From Lachnospiraceae bacterium (lineage in GTDB: Bacteria; Bacillota; Clostridia; Lachnospirales; Lachnospiraceae), in NCBI GenBank assembly GCA_018056425.1, contig JAGPFR010000006.1:24643-88642 (forward strand): 64,000 nt of DNA. Direction: 5' to 3'. Position numbers and translations under genes: made by a program. A model generated the notes under the pieces. That model saw nothing but the letters and a program-made list of their open reading frames with translations, had not been told where the DNA came from and ran no database searches. Each line of letters starts with the position of its first letter. Position 1 is the stretch's first letter. Below are positions 29,191 through 37,327 of the stretch, in pieces.

Positions 29191-30241
29191 TAAGTTTTAC
29201 GATCTCAAGATCCGTTCTCTCGGCCAGATTTATTATCGCGTTATCCGCATTTCTGAGCATCGGTCTTGAATAGCAGTTTTTGTTTATCAGCATTACTTCC
29301 CAATCGGTTCCGTCACTTAACTGAACGTTGGTTCCGATCTGAGCTTCGGAAATTCTTTCGATCAGGGGCATGAGGATGGATGAGTCATATTTTTGCATAT
29401 CTTTTTCGAATGCACCGATGATCTGAAGGGGAGTAAATGCAAGTCTGAATGTTCTTGCGGATGCCATTGCGATATAGGTGTCGACGATCGCAAGGTATCT
29501 GGCGTATTCATTGATCTTTTCACCCTTTAAATTGCAGGGATATCCGGATCCGTCCATTATCTCATGGTGCATCAGGATGCACTTCTTGATATCTTCGGGA
29601 AGTGCTGTGTCGTGCTTTACTATCTGGTATCCGAGAAGAGTATGCTGTTTAACAAGTGCATATTCCTGTTCGCTTAATTTGCCGGGTTTCCACAATATCT
29701 CCGAAGGGATCTTCCATTTACCGATATCGTAATAGAAGCCGCACAGTATAAGCATTCTCTTTTTATCTTCGGGAAGAGTAAGCCAGTTTGCGAAAGCTCC
29801 GCACAGAAGGGCAGCGTTGAAAGACTGTGTATAGGTAAGCTCGTCCTCATTGGGAGCGAGATTGTACATGAAATCAAGAAGCTGCTTTTCACTGTTTACG
29901 GTCGAATAGCAGTCATTGAATATTTCAATAAGATTTTTAGAGGGGATTGAAAATTTGGTTCCCAGATAGGAGAGCATAACACCCTTGTATCTGGTCAGAC
30001 AGTCATTGTATTTGACTCTGAAATTCCTGAAATCTTCGTCGAACTGGATTCTTTCGTTATGCGTTGTGGCATAATCGACATCCTCCATTATGGTTACGGC
30101 GATGACATCATAGTGGGATAGTTTGGAGATGACTGACTGATTTACTTTGGTGCCGGCATTATAAATGACCTTGCCCGCTGCTTCAACAGGCTCAGCAAGT
30201 TCCATTCCTTCCTGCAATTCCATTCGAGATATTGTTTTCAT
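29186..30241 (-). CDS. HD-GYP-like protein with degenerate metal site
   Basis: The 351-residue protein resembles HD-GYP c-di-GMP phosphodiesterases: the C-terminal half has QHTLLGYQIV, HHEIMDGSGYP and LAIVDTYIAMAS. But the HD dyad reads YD (FYYDIGKWKIP, normally HDIGK.GIP), and the first helix reads YTQSFN where a His is usual (YTHS.N). Two expected metal ligands are thus replaced, so catalysis is doubtful; it may bind rather than cut its ligand. The N-terminal part (MELAEPVEAAGKVIYNAGT) matches proteins with the usual HD-GYP front domain. GGAAGGA lies before the ATG at 30241, which I prefer to an upstream start. It is convergent to pbpA. Confidence 0.82.
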   Translation of the reverse strand: MKTISRMELQEGMELAEPVEAAGKVIYNAGTKVNQSVISKLSHYDVIAVTIMEDVDYATTHNERIQFDEDFRNFRVKYNDCLTRYKGVMLSYLGTKFSIPSKNLIEIFNDCYSTVNSEKQLLDFMYNLAPNEDELTYTQSFNAALLCGAFANWLTLPEDKKRMLILCGFYYDIGKWKIPSEILWKPGKLSEQEYALVKQHTLLGYQIVKHDTALPEDIKKCILMHHEIMDGSGYPCNLKGEKINEYARYLAIVDTYIAMASARTFRLAFTPLQIIGAFEKDMQKYDSSILMPLIERISEAQIGTNVQLSDGTDWEVMLINKNCYSRPMLRNADNAIINLAERTDLEIVKLI

Positions 30242-30263
30242 AGATAAATCCTTCCGAACATAA

Positions 30264-30292
30264 ATTTTAATTATTTCTAAGGTCCGTGTCAA
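30264..30292 (-). promoter_or_regulatory. promoter of the HD-GYP-like gene
   Basis: On the minus strand TTGACA (complement of 30287-30292), a 17-bp spacer and TAAAAT (complement of 30264-30269) stand 22 bp before the start codon. Near-consensus. Confidence 0.7.
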
Positions 30293-30314
30293 TTTCTGTG
30301 GTATATTTATTCAT

Positions 30315-30650
30315 ATGAAATTGTTTAAAGATTTAATTGAGGTCAATTTCAAATCCTCACTGTATTTATCGGATTCAATAGCCGGTAAGAATCTTCCCAA
30401 GGTCAAAAGCAGGATCTCTAACGGTAAGGGTTCCTATAAAATTATTCTGATCTCGGAAAAAGAGGATGAAAATTTCGATATCGTCTCACCTTCCAATCTT
30501 AAATCCCGCGTATGGGAGAATAAAGTTCCCACGGTTTGCGGGATCGCAGAAGATGAAGATGGGGCGTTTGAACTTGTTGCCAGAATTACCGAAGACTGCC
30601 TGAAAGCAAGGGGAGACCTTCAGCTTAAAGAATATATATGCTCTCTGTGA
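30315..30650 (+). CDS. hypothetical protein, 111 residues
   Basis: I do not recognise this small cytosolic protein. It has no signal peptide or membrane segment. It has a basic N-terminal half and a mixed alpha/beta look, with EDEDGAFELVARITEDCLKARGD near the end in shorter blocks. It is divergent from the HD-GYP gene, and its end overlaps the start of the DUF2953 gene by 13 nt, so the two are translated together. No good ribosome site is seen before the ATG; an A/T-rich stretch lies there. It may belong to the YtfI/YtfJ group that follows. Confidence 0.65.
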   Translation: MKLFKDLIEVNFKSSLYLSDSIAGKNLPKVKSRISNGKGSYKIILISEKEDENFDIVSPSNLKSRVWENKVPTVCGIAEDEDGAFELVARITEDCLKARGDLQLKEYICSL

Positions 30651-31627
30651 TTCTAACAATTTTAAAGGTTGCCGGAATCGTGCTCCTGGCACTTCTGGGG
30701 CTTATTTTGGTACTAGCCTTTCTGGCACTGGTCCTTCCCGTAAGATACCGCCTTTCATGTACTGCAGAGGAAGGGAAGAGACCTCAGGCTCTTCTTAAGA
30801 TATCGTATTTCTTGCGAATTATCAGGGCAAGAGCAGAATATACCGATGCTTTATATGTAAGCGTTAAGGTTTTCTTTTTTACGATATTCCAAATGCAGAT
30901 TCCGGATAAGGATCAGGGAGAGGAAGAAGAATACGACTTAAGCGAGCTTGATGAAGCACTGGATGCTCTTGATGAAGAGGAAGAGGCTCAAACGTTCGAT
31001 TCGGAAACTGCCGCGGAAGATGAAGTTTCTGACGAAAGTGATACCGGGGAAGATGCCGAAATCTCTCAGGAGCCCGAAAATGTCGATGAAACGTCATCTG
31101 AAGATGGCTCAGATGGAGATCCCGAGGGTTTCACCGGGGAGGATGAAGAGCCTTCCGATTCGCTTTATGACAAGATTAAATTCAAAGTAGACGAAATTTG
31201 TGATAAAATAAAAAGAGTCCGTTCGGAGATTCGCTACTACAGGAATCTGTACAATTCGAACGAAGCTAAGAATGCAGTCTTTGTGATCAAAAAGAGGCTG
31301 ATGAGGATCCTTAAAAAGCTTATGCCGAGAAGAGCGCATGCAGATGTGACCTTCGGATTCGATTCGCCGGATCTTACAGGCAAGGTTTACGGCTTATATA
31401 CAATTTTTGCAAAGAGATTTGACAGAGCATCACGCGTCATTCCCGATTTTGACCGTAAGATCTTTGAAGGTGATCTCTGGTGCAAAGGACATTTTAATAT
31501 CTGGTGCTTTATATGGAACGGACTTGCGATAATCCTTAATAAGAATGTCCGTAAGATCTATAAATCCTATAAGCATCACAGTAAGAGAAAAGAAAACGAA
31601 GAATCAGAAGGCAGTAAAGCTGCCTGA
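30638..31627 (+). CDS. DUF2953 (YtfI-like) membrane protein
   Basis: The 329-residue protein has a strong N-terminal membrane anchor (residues 4-34), a beta-rich start (VRYRLSCTAEEG), then a very acidic insert of about 80 residues (residues 85-165, Glu/Asp/Ser runs), and a basic C-terminal half with RAHADVTFGFDSPDLTGKVYG in shorter blocks and GDLWCKGHFNIW. This matches DUF2953, which in Bacillus (ytfI) lies beside ytfJ/gerW, as here. The acidic insert is longer than usual. Role unknown; linked to sporulation by context only. Confidence 0.75.
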   Translation: MLSVILTILKVAGIVLLALLGLILVLAFLALVLPVRYRLSCTAEEGKRPQALLKISYFLRIIRARAEYTDALYVSVKVFFFTIFQMQIPDKDQGEEEEYDLSELDEALDALDEEEEAQTFDSETAAEDEVSDESDTGEDAEISQEPENVDETSSEDGSDGDPEGFTGEDEEPSDSLYDKIKFKVDEICDKIKRVRSEIRYYRNLYNSNEAKNAVFVIKKRLMRILKKLMPRRAHADVTFGFDSPDLTGKVYGLYTIFAKRFDRASRVIPDFDRKIFEGDLWCKGHFNIWCFIWNGLAIILNKNVRKIYKSYKHHSKRKENEESEGSKAA

Positions 31628-31644
31628 TCTTAAGGGGGACCTAA

Positions 31645-32037
31645 ATGGCCGATTCCAATAAAAAAGAAGTAATTGATTCACTGCTGAGCGGTATGGATGC
31701 CGTTCTTTCATCCAAGACCGTAGTCGGTCAGCCCGTAGTTGTAGGTGATACCACCATTATTCCTCTTGTTGATGTTTCATTCGGTGTTGCTGCGGGAAGC
31801 GGTAACGAGAGCAGGAATTATAACAAGAATTCTTCTGCCGGAGGAATGGGAGGAAAGGTTTCACCCAATGCCATCATAGTTATCAAAGACGGCAACACCA
31901 GACTTTTGTCGGTTAAAAATCAGGATTCTATCACCAAGATCCTCGATATGGTGCCCGAAGTGATCCACAGGATTTCCAAGGACAAAAAGGGCGGCCCCGA
32001 AGACGATGAAATAAGAGATGCAGCATTCCCCGAATAA
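31645..32037 (+). CDS. gerW: GerW/YtfJ family sporulation protein
   Basis: The 130-residue protein matches GerW (YtfJ): VVGQPVVVGDTTIIPLVDVSFG in shorter blocks (VGDTTIIP, VSFGVAAG), a glycine-rich middle, GGKVSPNAIIVI, then a helical end. In Bacillus it is a spore protein needed for germination with some nutrients. AAGGGGG upstream is the ribosome site. It follows the YtfI-like gene by 17 nt, a pairing kept across spore formers, which suggests the organism makes or once made spores. Confidence 0.88.
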   Translation: MADSNKKEVIDSLLSGMDAVLSSKTVVGQPVVVGDTTIIPLVDVSFGVAAGSGNESRNYNKNSSAGGMGGKVSPNAIIVIKDGNTRLLSVKNQDSITKILDMVPEVIHRISKDKKGGPEDDEIRDAAFPE

Positions 32038-32055
32038 ATATTTCAGGTAATCCGC

Positions 32056-32619
32056 ATGATTGACTGGGAAACAATAGTTCAAACTGAAAATGAGGAAGAG
32101 TTAAAAAAACTCAAATTGTTTCTTTTCCAGGAAAATATGCGCCTTGATGCCGAGAAGCAAAAGCTCGATCACGAAAAGAGCGAGCTTAAAAACCTTCAGG
32201 AATCATTCATGAAGGACAGGGTACTTCTCAGGGATGAGCTCAATGAACTCAACAGGCGCACTACTCAGGAGAGACAAAGACTTCGTCAGGAAAACATGTT
32301 TTTCGATAAGAAGATGGAGATCCTTAAAGACGGTTTCAGAACTCTTGAGGAAGACAGGCGTAAGTTAGAACGGGAAAAGGAAGAATTTGAAGCGAGCAGA
32401 AGACTGGGAATGTCAGACATGGCTTCTCCGGATCTGTCACATCTGTCCGAATCCGATTTTGACTCGATCGCCACGGTGTTATTTGCTAACATCAATAATC
32501 CCGCTATGCTCAGAAAAAGATACAAGGATCTGGTCAAGATCTTTCATCCCGATAATCTGTGCGGCGACGAAAGACTGAGCCGTGCCATAAACAAGGAATA
32601 TCACAGAAGAAAAGCGTAA
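32056..32619 (+). CDS. coiled-coil protein with C-terminal J-like domain
   Basis: The 187-residue protein is a long, charged coiled coil (about residues 10-115; ENEEELKKLKLFLF, then Arg/Glu heptads), followed by an acidic Ser-rich hinge and a C-terminal helix pair with YKDLVKIFHPDN, the HPD signature of J-domains that stimulate DnaK. The J-like part is short, lacking room for the last helix, and has no DnaJ zinc or substrate domains. It may recruit DnaK to a partner bound by the coil. It follows gerW by 18 nt in the same unit, and a terminator ends the group. The J call rests on HPD and the helix pattern. Confidence 0.65.
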   Translation: MIDWETIVQTENEEELKKLKLFLFQENMRLDAEKQKLDHEKSELKNLQESFMKDRVLLRDELNELNRRTTQERQRLRQENMFFDKKMEILKDGFRTLEEDRRKLEREKEEFEASRRLGMSDMASPDLSHLSESDFDSIATVLFANINNPAMLRKRYKDLVKIFHPDNLCGDERLSRAINKEYHRRKA

Positions 32620-32622
32620 TTT

Positions 32623-32653
32623 AAGTCCCTGCCTTTGAGGCAGGGACTTTTTT
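32623..32653 (+). terminator. intrinsic terminator
   Basis: AAGTCCCTGCC, TTTGA loop, GGCAGGGACTT then a T run. It ends the gerW group. Confidence 0.92.
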
Positions 32654-32654
32654 C

Positions 32655-32686
32655 AGAAAAAAAGAACAGGCCGTAAGCCTGTTCTT
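32655..32686 (-). terminator. intrinsic terminator of rpmB
   Basis: On the minus strand AAGAACAGGC, CTTAC-type loop, GCCTGTTCTT followed by a run of U (complement of A at 32657-32663). It lies just past the rpmB stop. Confidence 0.88.
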
Positions 32687-32700
32687 GATCGTCTTATCTA

Positions 32701-32886
32701 TTATGCACGCTCTACAGCACCGCTGCGAAGGCATCTTGAGCAGACATGCATTCTCTTGGACTGTCCGTTAACCTTGCACTTTACGCTAAGAACGTTGGAC
32801 TTCCAGATTGCATTGGATCTTCTGTGAGAGTGACTCACATTGTTTCCGAAATGGATTCCCTTACCGCATACATCACACTTTGCCAT
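32701..32886 (-). CDS. rpmB: 50S ribosomal protein L28
   Basis: The 61-residue protein starts AKCDVCGKG and has a second CxxC (CSRCLRSG), the zinc-ribbon form of L28, with the family signature GNNVSHSHRR between. GGGAGGTGAG upstream gives a strong ribosome site. It is divergent from the Asp23-fakA-recG group, an arrangement also found in Bacillus. Confidence 0.97.
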   Translation of the reverse strand: MAKCDVCGKGIHFGNNVSHSHRRSNAIWKSNVLSVKCKVNGQSKRMHVCSRCLRSGAVERA

Positions 32887-32997
32887 ATTCTCACCTCCCG
32901 GCGTTATAATCTAATTAACATAATTTATCGCTTGAAACGCAACATATGTATATTATCAGAGCCTATTTAATAATGCAAGAAATATTTTTCAAGATAT

Positions 32998-33029
32998 TTG
33001 ACATTTAATTGAAGATATTATGGTATAAT
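32998..33029 (+). promoter_or_regulatory. promoter of the Asp23-fakA group
   Basis: TGGTATAAT, an extended -10 (TATAAT 33024-33029), stands 33 bp before the start. A TTGACA (32998-33003) lies upstream but with a 20-bp spacer, so the extended -10 probably carries most of the activity. Confidence 0.6.
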
Positions 33030-33062
33030 TAATCGCAGTTTTGCAGTAAAGGAGGATTTTAT

Positions 33063-33425
33063 ATGAAGAGCTCTTCCATGAATACACATATGGGAAACAT
33101 TGTCGTAGACAACGATGTGATCGCTCAATATGCCGGCAGTGTTGCCATTGAATGCATAGGTATAGTCGGTATGGCCGGAATCGGCATGAGAGACGGCATC
33201 GCCAAGATACTGCGCACAGAGAATCTTTCCAGAGGTATCAATGTAAGACTTTCGCCTGATCGTAAGCTTATTCTTGATTTCCATGTCATTGTTGCATACG
33301 GTGTAAGTATTTTGACGGTATCTGACAATCTTATCGAGAGTGTTAAATATAAGGTTGAAGAATTTACAGGACTCGACGTCGAGAAGATCAATATCTTCGT
33401 TGAAGGCGTCAGAGTGATCGACTAA
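33063..33425 (+). CDS. Asp23/Gls24 family protein (YloU-like)
   Basis: The 120-residue protein has the Asp23 fold pattern: NIVVDNDVIAQYAGSVA, IGIVGMAG, a middle strand LILDFHVIVAYG and the end VEEFTGLDVEKINIFVEGV in shorter blocks. It occupies the place of Bacillus yloU, directly before the fatty-acid kinase gene yloV/fakA. Asp23 proteins sit at the membrane and are tied to envelope stress or fatty-acid use; the exact job is not known. AAAGGAGG is the ribosome site. The fakA start is 13 nt after its stop. Confidence 0.92.
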   Translation: MKSSSMNTHMGNIVVDNDVIAQYAGSVAIECIGIVGMAGIGMRDGIAKILRTENLSRGINVRLSPDRKLILDFHVIVAYGVSILTVSDNLIESVKYKVEEFTGLDVEKINIFVEGVRVID

Positions 33426-33438
33426 GGAGGATCTATTC

Positions 33439-35100
33439 GTGGCAATCAAAGAGATAGACGTTAAGCTCTTTTCCAAAATGTTCCTTGCCGGAGCAATCTA
33501 CCTCAACAACAGCAAAGAGGAGATCAATGAGCTGAATGTATTCCCTGTTCCGGACGGTGATACCGGAACCAATATGACTATGACCATCATGTCCGCAGCC
33601 AAGGAAGTCAGAGATCTTGGTGAGGAGCCGGATATGAAATCTCTCTGCAAGGCAATGAGCGGCGGATCGCTCAGAGGCGCCAGAGGAAACTCCGGAGTTA
33701 TTCTTTCACAGCTTCTCAGAGGTCTTACCAAAGCTGTAAGAGATGAGCAGGTTATCACTGTTCCTCTTCTTGGAGCCGCATGTACCAAAGCTGTTGAAAC
33801 TGCATATAAAGCTGTTATGAAACCCACAGAAGGTACCATTCTTACCGTAGCAAGAGGCATGGGTGAGAAGGTTGCCGAGCTCATTGAAAACGGCGAGGAT
33901 GATCTTGAAGTTATCCTTCCCGCTGTTTTGGAGCACGGATATAAAGTACTTGATCAGACTCCCGAACTTCTTCCTGTTCTTAAACAGGCAGGAGTTGTAG
34001 ACTCAGGCGGAGCCGGACTCATGAAGGTTGTTCAGGGTGCCGTAGATCTGTTCTCCGGCAAAGAGATCGACCTTACGATTTCTGACGATCCCATTGCCAA
34101 GGTTGACGATTCAAGACCCGGCAAGATCGAGGATACTCAGAAGAATATCTATCATACCGAAATGAAAGTAATGCTTTCCAAGAATGTTAACAGCAAGCTT
34201 GAAAGCGATGTCAAGTCCTATCTGTCCGATATCGGAGAGCTTAAGAGCTTTAAGGTAAGCGGATCCGAAGTTATTATTGATATCAATACCGATGATCCCG
34301 GACTTGTTCTTCAGAAAGCAATCAAATTCGGTATTCTCAGTGACGTTAAAGTTACCTGCAGGCTTAAGGCTGAAGAAGCTAAGGCTGTAGCAGATTCTTC
34401 ACCTGCACCCGCTGCTGATCCCGAACCCAAAGGAGAGCCCTCCGAATTCGGATTTGTTGCGGTAAGTGCCGGAAGCGGACTTGCCGAGATCTTCAGAAGC
34501 CTCGGTGTCGATTATGTCATTGGAGGCGGACAGACCATGAACCCTTCAACCGCAGACATTCTTGATGCCGTTGAGAAGGTTAATGCAAAGACCGTATTTG
34601 TACTTCCCAATAATAAGAACATCATCATGGCTGCAAATCAGGCAAGGGATCTTACTACCGATAAGACTGTACTTGTAATTCCCACCAAGACCATTCCTCA
34701 GGGAATCACCGCCGCCATTAACTTCAGTGCGGGCAGCTCTGCTGATGAGAATGAACAGGCTATGATCGAAGCTATCGGTCTTGTTAAGACCGGTGAGATC
34801 ACATATGCCGTCAGAGATACCACTATCGATGAGCATGAGATCAAGACAGGCGATTTCATGGGAATCGGTGATAAGAAGATCCTTTCTGTCGGAACCGATA
34901 TGAATCAGGTTGTTCTTGAGATGATCGCTGAAATGGTTGATGATTCTTCAGAACTTATCAGCCTCTATTACGGAGCTGATGTGAATGAGAATGATGCCAA
35001 TGTTCTCAAAGATCAGATTGCCGCTAAGTTCTCATCACTTGATGTAGACATTCAGAATGGCGGACAGCCCGTTTATTATTACATCGTTTCCGTAGAATAA
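33439..35100 (+). CDS. fakA: fatty acid kinase catalytic subunit FakA (YloV, DAK2 domain)
   Basis: The 553-residue protein phosphorylates fatty acids bound to a FakB (DegV) partner, feeding them to phospholipid synthesis. The N-terminal DhaL/DAK2 domain (1-200) has NELNVFPVPDGDTGTNM and GGSLRGARGNSGVILSQ, the Mg-ATP site; KQAGVVDSGGAGL follows. The middle and C-terminal parts are the YloV type (SAGSGLAEIF, GGGQTMNPST, VLPNNKNI). The start is GTG at 33439 with AAGGAGG upstream. A DegV gene sits at 37328, close enough to be the partner. A terminator follows. Confidence 0.94.
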   Translation: MAIKEIDVKLFSKMFLAGAIYLNNSKEEINELNVFPVPDGDTGTNMTMTIMSAAKEVRDLGEEPDMKSLCKAMSGGSLRGARGNSGVILSQLLRGLTKAVRDEQVITVPLLGAACTKAVETAYKAVMKPTEGTILTVARGMGEKVAELIENGEDDLEVILPAVLEHGYKVLDQTPELLPVLKQAGVVDSGGAGLMKVVQGAVDLFSGKEIDLTISDDPIAKVDDSRPGKIEDTQKNIYHTEMKVMLSKNVNSKLESDVKSYLSDIGELKSFKVSGSEVIIDINTDDPGLVLQKAIKFGILSDVKVTCRLKAEEAKAVADSSPAPAADPEPKGEPSEFGFVAVSAGSGLAEIFRSLGVDYVIGGGQTMNPSTADILDAVEKVNAKTVFVLPNNKNIIMAANQARDLTTDKTVLVIPTKTIPQGITAAINFSAGSSADENEQAMIEAIGLVKTGEITYAVRDTTIDEHEIKTGDFMGIGDKKILSVGTDMNQVVLEMIAEMVDDSSELISLYYGADVNENDANVLKDQIAAKFSSLDVDIQNGGQPVYYYIVSVE

Positions 35101-35169
35101 ACCCTGTCTTATATATGCAACTGTTTCATTAAGTGGTTTGTTTAACTATATAGGCGAATATATTATATG

Positions 35170-35200
35170 AAAGAAGGTTCGATTATGAACCTTCTTTTAA
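35170..35200 (+). terminator. intrinsic terminator after fakA
   Basis: AAAGAAGGTTC, GATTAT loop, GAACCTTCTTTT. It separates fakA from recG; read-through is possible, since no strong recG promoter is seen. Confidence 0.85.
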
Positions 35201-35218
35201 TTTGTATAAATATAGATA

Positions 35219-37297
35219 ATGCTGAATAATTGGAACACACCGGTTTCCGAGCTCAAAGGCGTCGGACCTAAGACAGCAGAATATTTTCATAACCTCGGTA
35301 TATCCAACATCTATGATCTTTTGAATCATTTTCCGAGGACATATCTTGTGTTTGGAGGTCTTAAGAAAATCTCCGAATTGCAAAATGATGAGATTGCTGC
35401 AGTCAGAGTCAGGGTGGATCTTGTCGGTAATATCAGACGTGTCAAAAACAAGATGTCCATACTTCCCATTGAAGTAAGCGACGATACGGGAAACATGGTC
35501 ATCAAGTACTTCAATATGCCCTTTATGGCAAAAGCTGTCAGTAAGGGCGGATATTATGTGTTCCGCGGAAGAGTCAAGAAGTCCGGCAAAGAGTTTTCCA
35601 TGGTTCAGCCCAGGAAATTCGCATACGACGAATACACCGAACTGTCGGGTAAGTTCCAATGCATGTACCCTCTGACAAAGGGGCTTAAGAATTCTTCGGT
35701 AATAAAAGCTGAAGAGTCGGCTCTTAAGAAAGCTGATTTTACGGATGATTATCTCGATACAGGATTCAGGGAAAGGCTTCATCTTGTTCCTTCACATGAT
35801 GCTTACAGGATGATCCATTGCCCGGCTGATGAAAATGAGAGCGTCCTGGGCAGAAGAAGGCTTTCTTTTGATGAACTGTTCTTTTTTATCCTGTACCTGC
35901 GTAAAAATAAAGAGCTTCTAAGAGGTGCGCCCAATACATGTCCGATGGTTGAGTCAGCCGAAGTCAAAAGACTGATCGAGCAGCTTCCTTATAAACTGAC
36001 AAAAGGCCAGACCAAAGCTGTTAAAGAGATAATGGATGACCTTTCCGGCGATACCGTTATGAACAGGCTTGTTCAGGGCGATGTCGGAAGCGGTAAAACA
36101 ATAGTTGCGATCGCGGGGCTCCTTAATACCGTGGCAAACGGATATCAGGGTGCGTTCATGGCTCCCACGGAAGTCCTTGCGACCCAGCATTTTAAGACCA
36201 TATCCGATCTTACGATAAAATATAACCTTCCGTTCAAACCGGTTCTTCTGACAGGCTCTGTAACCGCTGCGGGAAAACGTAAGATCTACGAAGAGATCGA
36301 AAGCGGTGAAGCAAACCTTATTATAGGAACACATGCACTGATCCAGGATAAGGTTATTTATAAGAATCTGGGGCTTGTCGTAACGGATGAGCAGCACAGA
36401 TTCGGTGTAAGACAAAGAGAAACTCTTGCAGGTAAGGGAGTCGGGCCGCATATACTTGTTATGAGTGCGACTCCGATTCCGAGAACCCTTGCGATCGTCC
36501 TGTACGGCGACCTGAGCATATCGACGATTAAAGATATGCCCGAAGGGAGAAGTCCCATAAAGAGCTGCGTTGTTGGTGAATCATTCAGACCATCCGCCAA
36601 CAAGTTCATTAAGGATGAGATTGCAAAAGGGCATCAGGTCTATATCATCTGTCCCATGGTTGAAGCATTAGGTGATGAAGAATCCGATTCCGAACTCAGG
36701 AATGTCATAGACTATTCGGATGAACTTCGCGAGGTTCTCGGTGACAGATACAGGATTTCCTACCTGCACGGTAAGATGAAACCTTCGGAAAAAGAAAACA
36801 TCCTCGATCGTTTTTCATCCGGAGATATAGATATATTGATATCGACAACGGTTATCGAAGTAGGAATTAATGTTCCGAATGCCACCGTTATGATGATAGA
36901 AAATTCCGAAAGATTCGGTCTTTCACAGCTGCATCAGCTCAGAGGAAGAGTAGGAAGAGGCAAGGATCAGGGATATGCGATCTTTATGACTTCAAAAAGC
37001 GATGATAAGACTTCCGAAAGACTTGGAATCCTGGCAAAGACTACGGACGGATTTGAGATCGCATCCTACGATCTTAAGACCAGAGGTCCGGGAGAACTAT
37101 TCGGAGTAAGGCAGAGCGGAGATTTTGCTTTTAAGATTGCAGACGTATTTGCCGACGCGGATCTTCTTGCAGAGGCTTCAAATCTTTGTGATGAGATCCT
37201 CACAAAAGACAGAAATCTGCATTCGTCCGAAAATGTTCTTATAAGAGAAGAAGCTGAATTCTATGGAAGGAATTTCCTGGATTTCAGGACTATATAA
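35219..37297 (+). CDS. recG: ATP-dependent DNA helicase RecG
   Basis: The 692-residue helicase remodels stalled forks and Holliday junctions. It has the N-terminal wedge (OB) domain with ELKGVGPKTAEYF, then two RecA-like lobes: Walker A GDVGSGKTIVA, APTEVLATQHF, DEQHRFGVRQR, SATPIPRTLA, and the C-terminal TRG region HQLRGRVGRGKDQGY. The ATG at 35219 lacks a good ribosome site. It keeps the family place after Asp23 and fakA. The DegV gene follows closely. Confidence 0.96.
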   Translation: MLNNWNTPVSELKGVGPKTAEYFHNLGISNIYDLLNHFPRTYLVFGGLKKISELQNDEIAAVRVRVDLVGNIRRVKNKMSILPIEVSDDTGNMVIKYFNMPFMAKAVSKGGYYVFRGRVKKSGKEFSMVQPRKFAYDEYTELSGKFQCMYPLTKGLKNSSVIKAEESALKKADFTDDYLDTGFRERLHLVPSHDAYRMIHCPADENESVLGRRRLSFDELFFFILYLRKNKELLRGAPNTCPMVESAEVKRLIEQLPYKLTKGQTKAVKEIMDDLSGDTVMNRLVQGDVGSGKTIVAIAGLLNTVANGYQGAFMAPTEVLATQHFKTISDLTIKYNLPFKPVLLTGSVTAAGKRKIYEEIESGEANLIIGTHALIQDKVIYKNLGLVVTDEQHRFGVRQRETLAGKGVGPHILVMSATPIPRTLAIVLYGDLSISTIKDMPEGRSPIKSCVVGESFRPSANKFIKDEIAKGHQVYIICPMVEALGDEESDSELRNVIDYSDELREVLGDRYRISYLHGKMKPSEKENILDRFSSGDIDILISTTVIEVGINVPNATVMMIENSERFGLSQLHQLRGRVGRGKDQGYAIFMTSKSDDKTSERLGILAKTTDGFEIASYDLKTRGPGELFGVRQSGDFAFKIADVFADADLLAEASNLCDEILTKDRNLHSSENVLIREEAEFYGRNFLDFRTI

Positions 37298-37327
37298 TAA
37301 CGCGTGTTTTTAGAGGGAGAGTTATCG

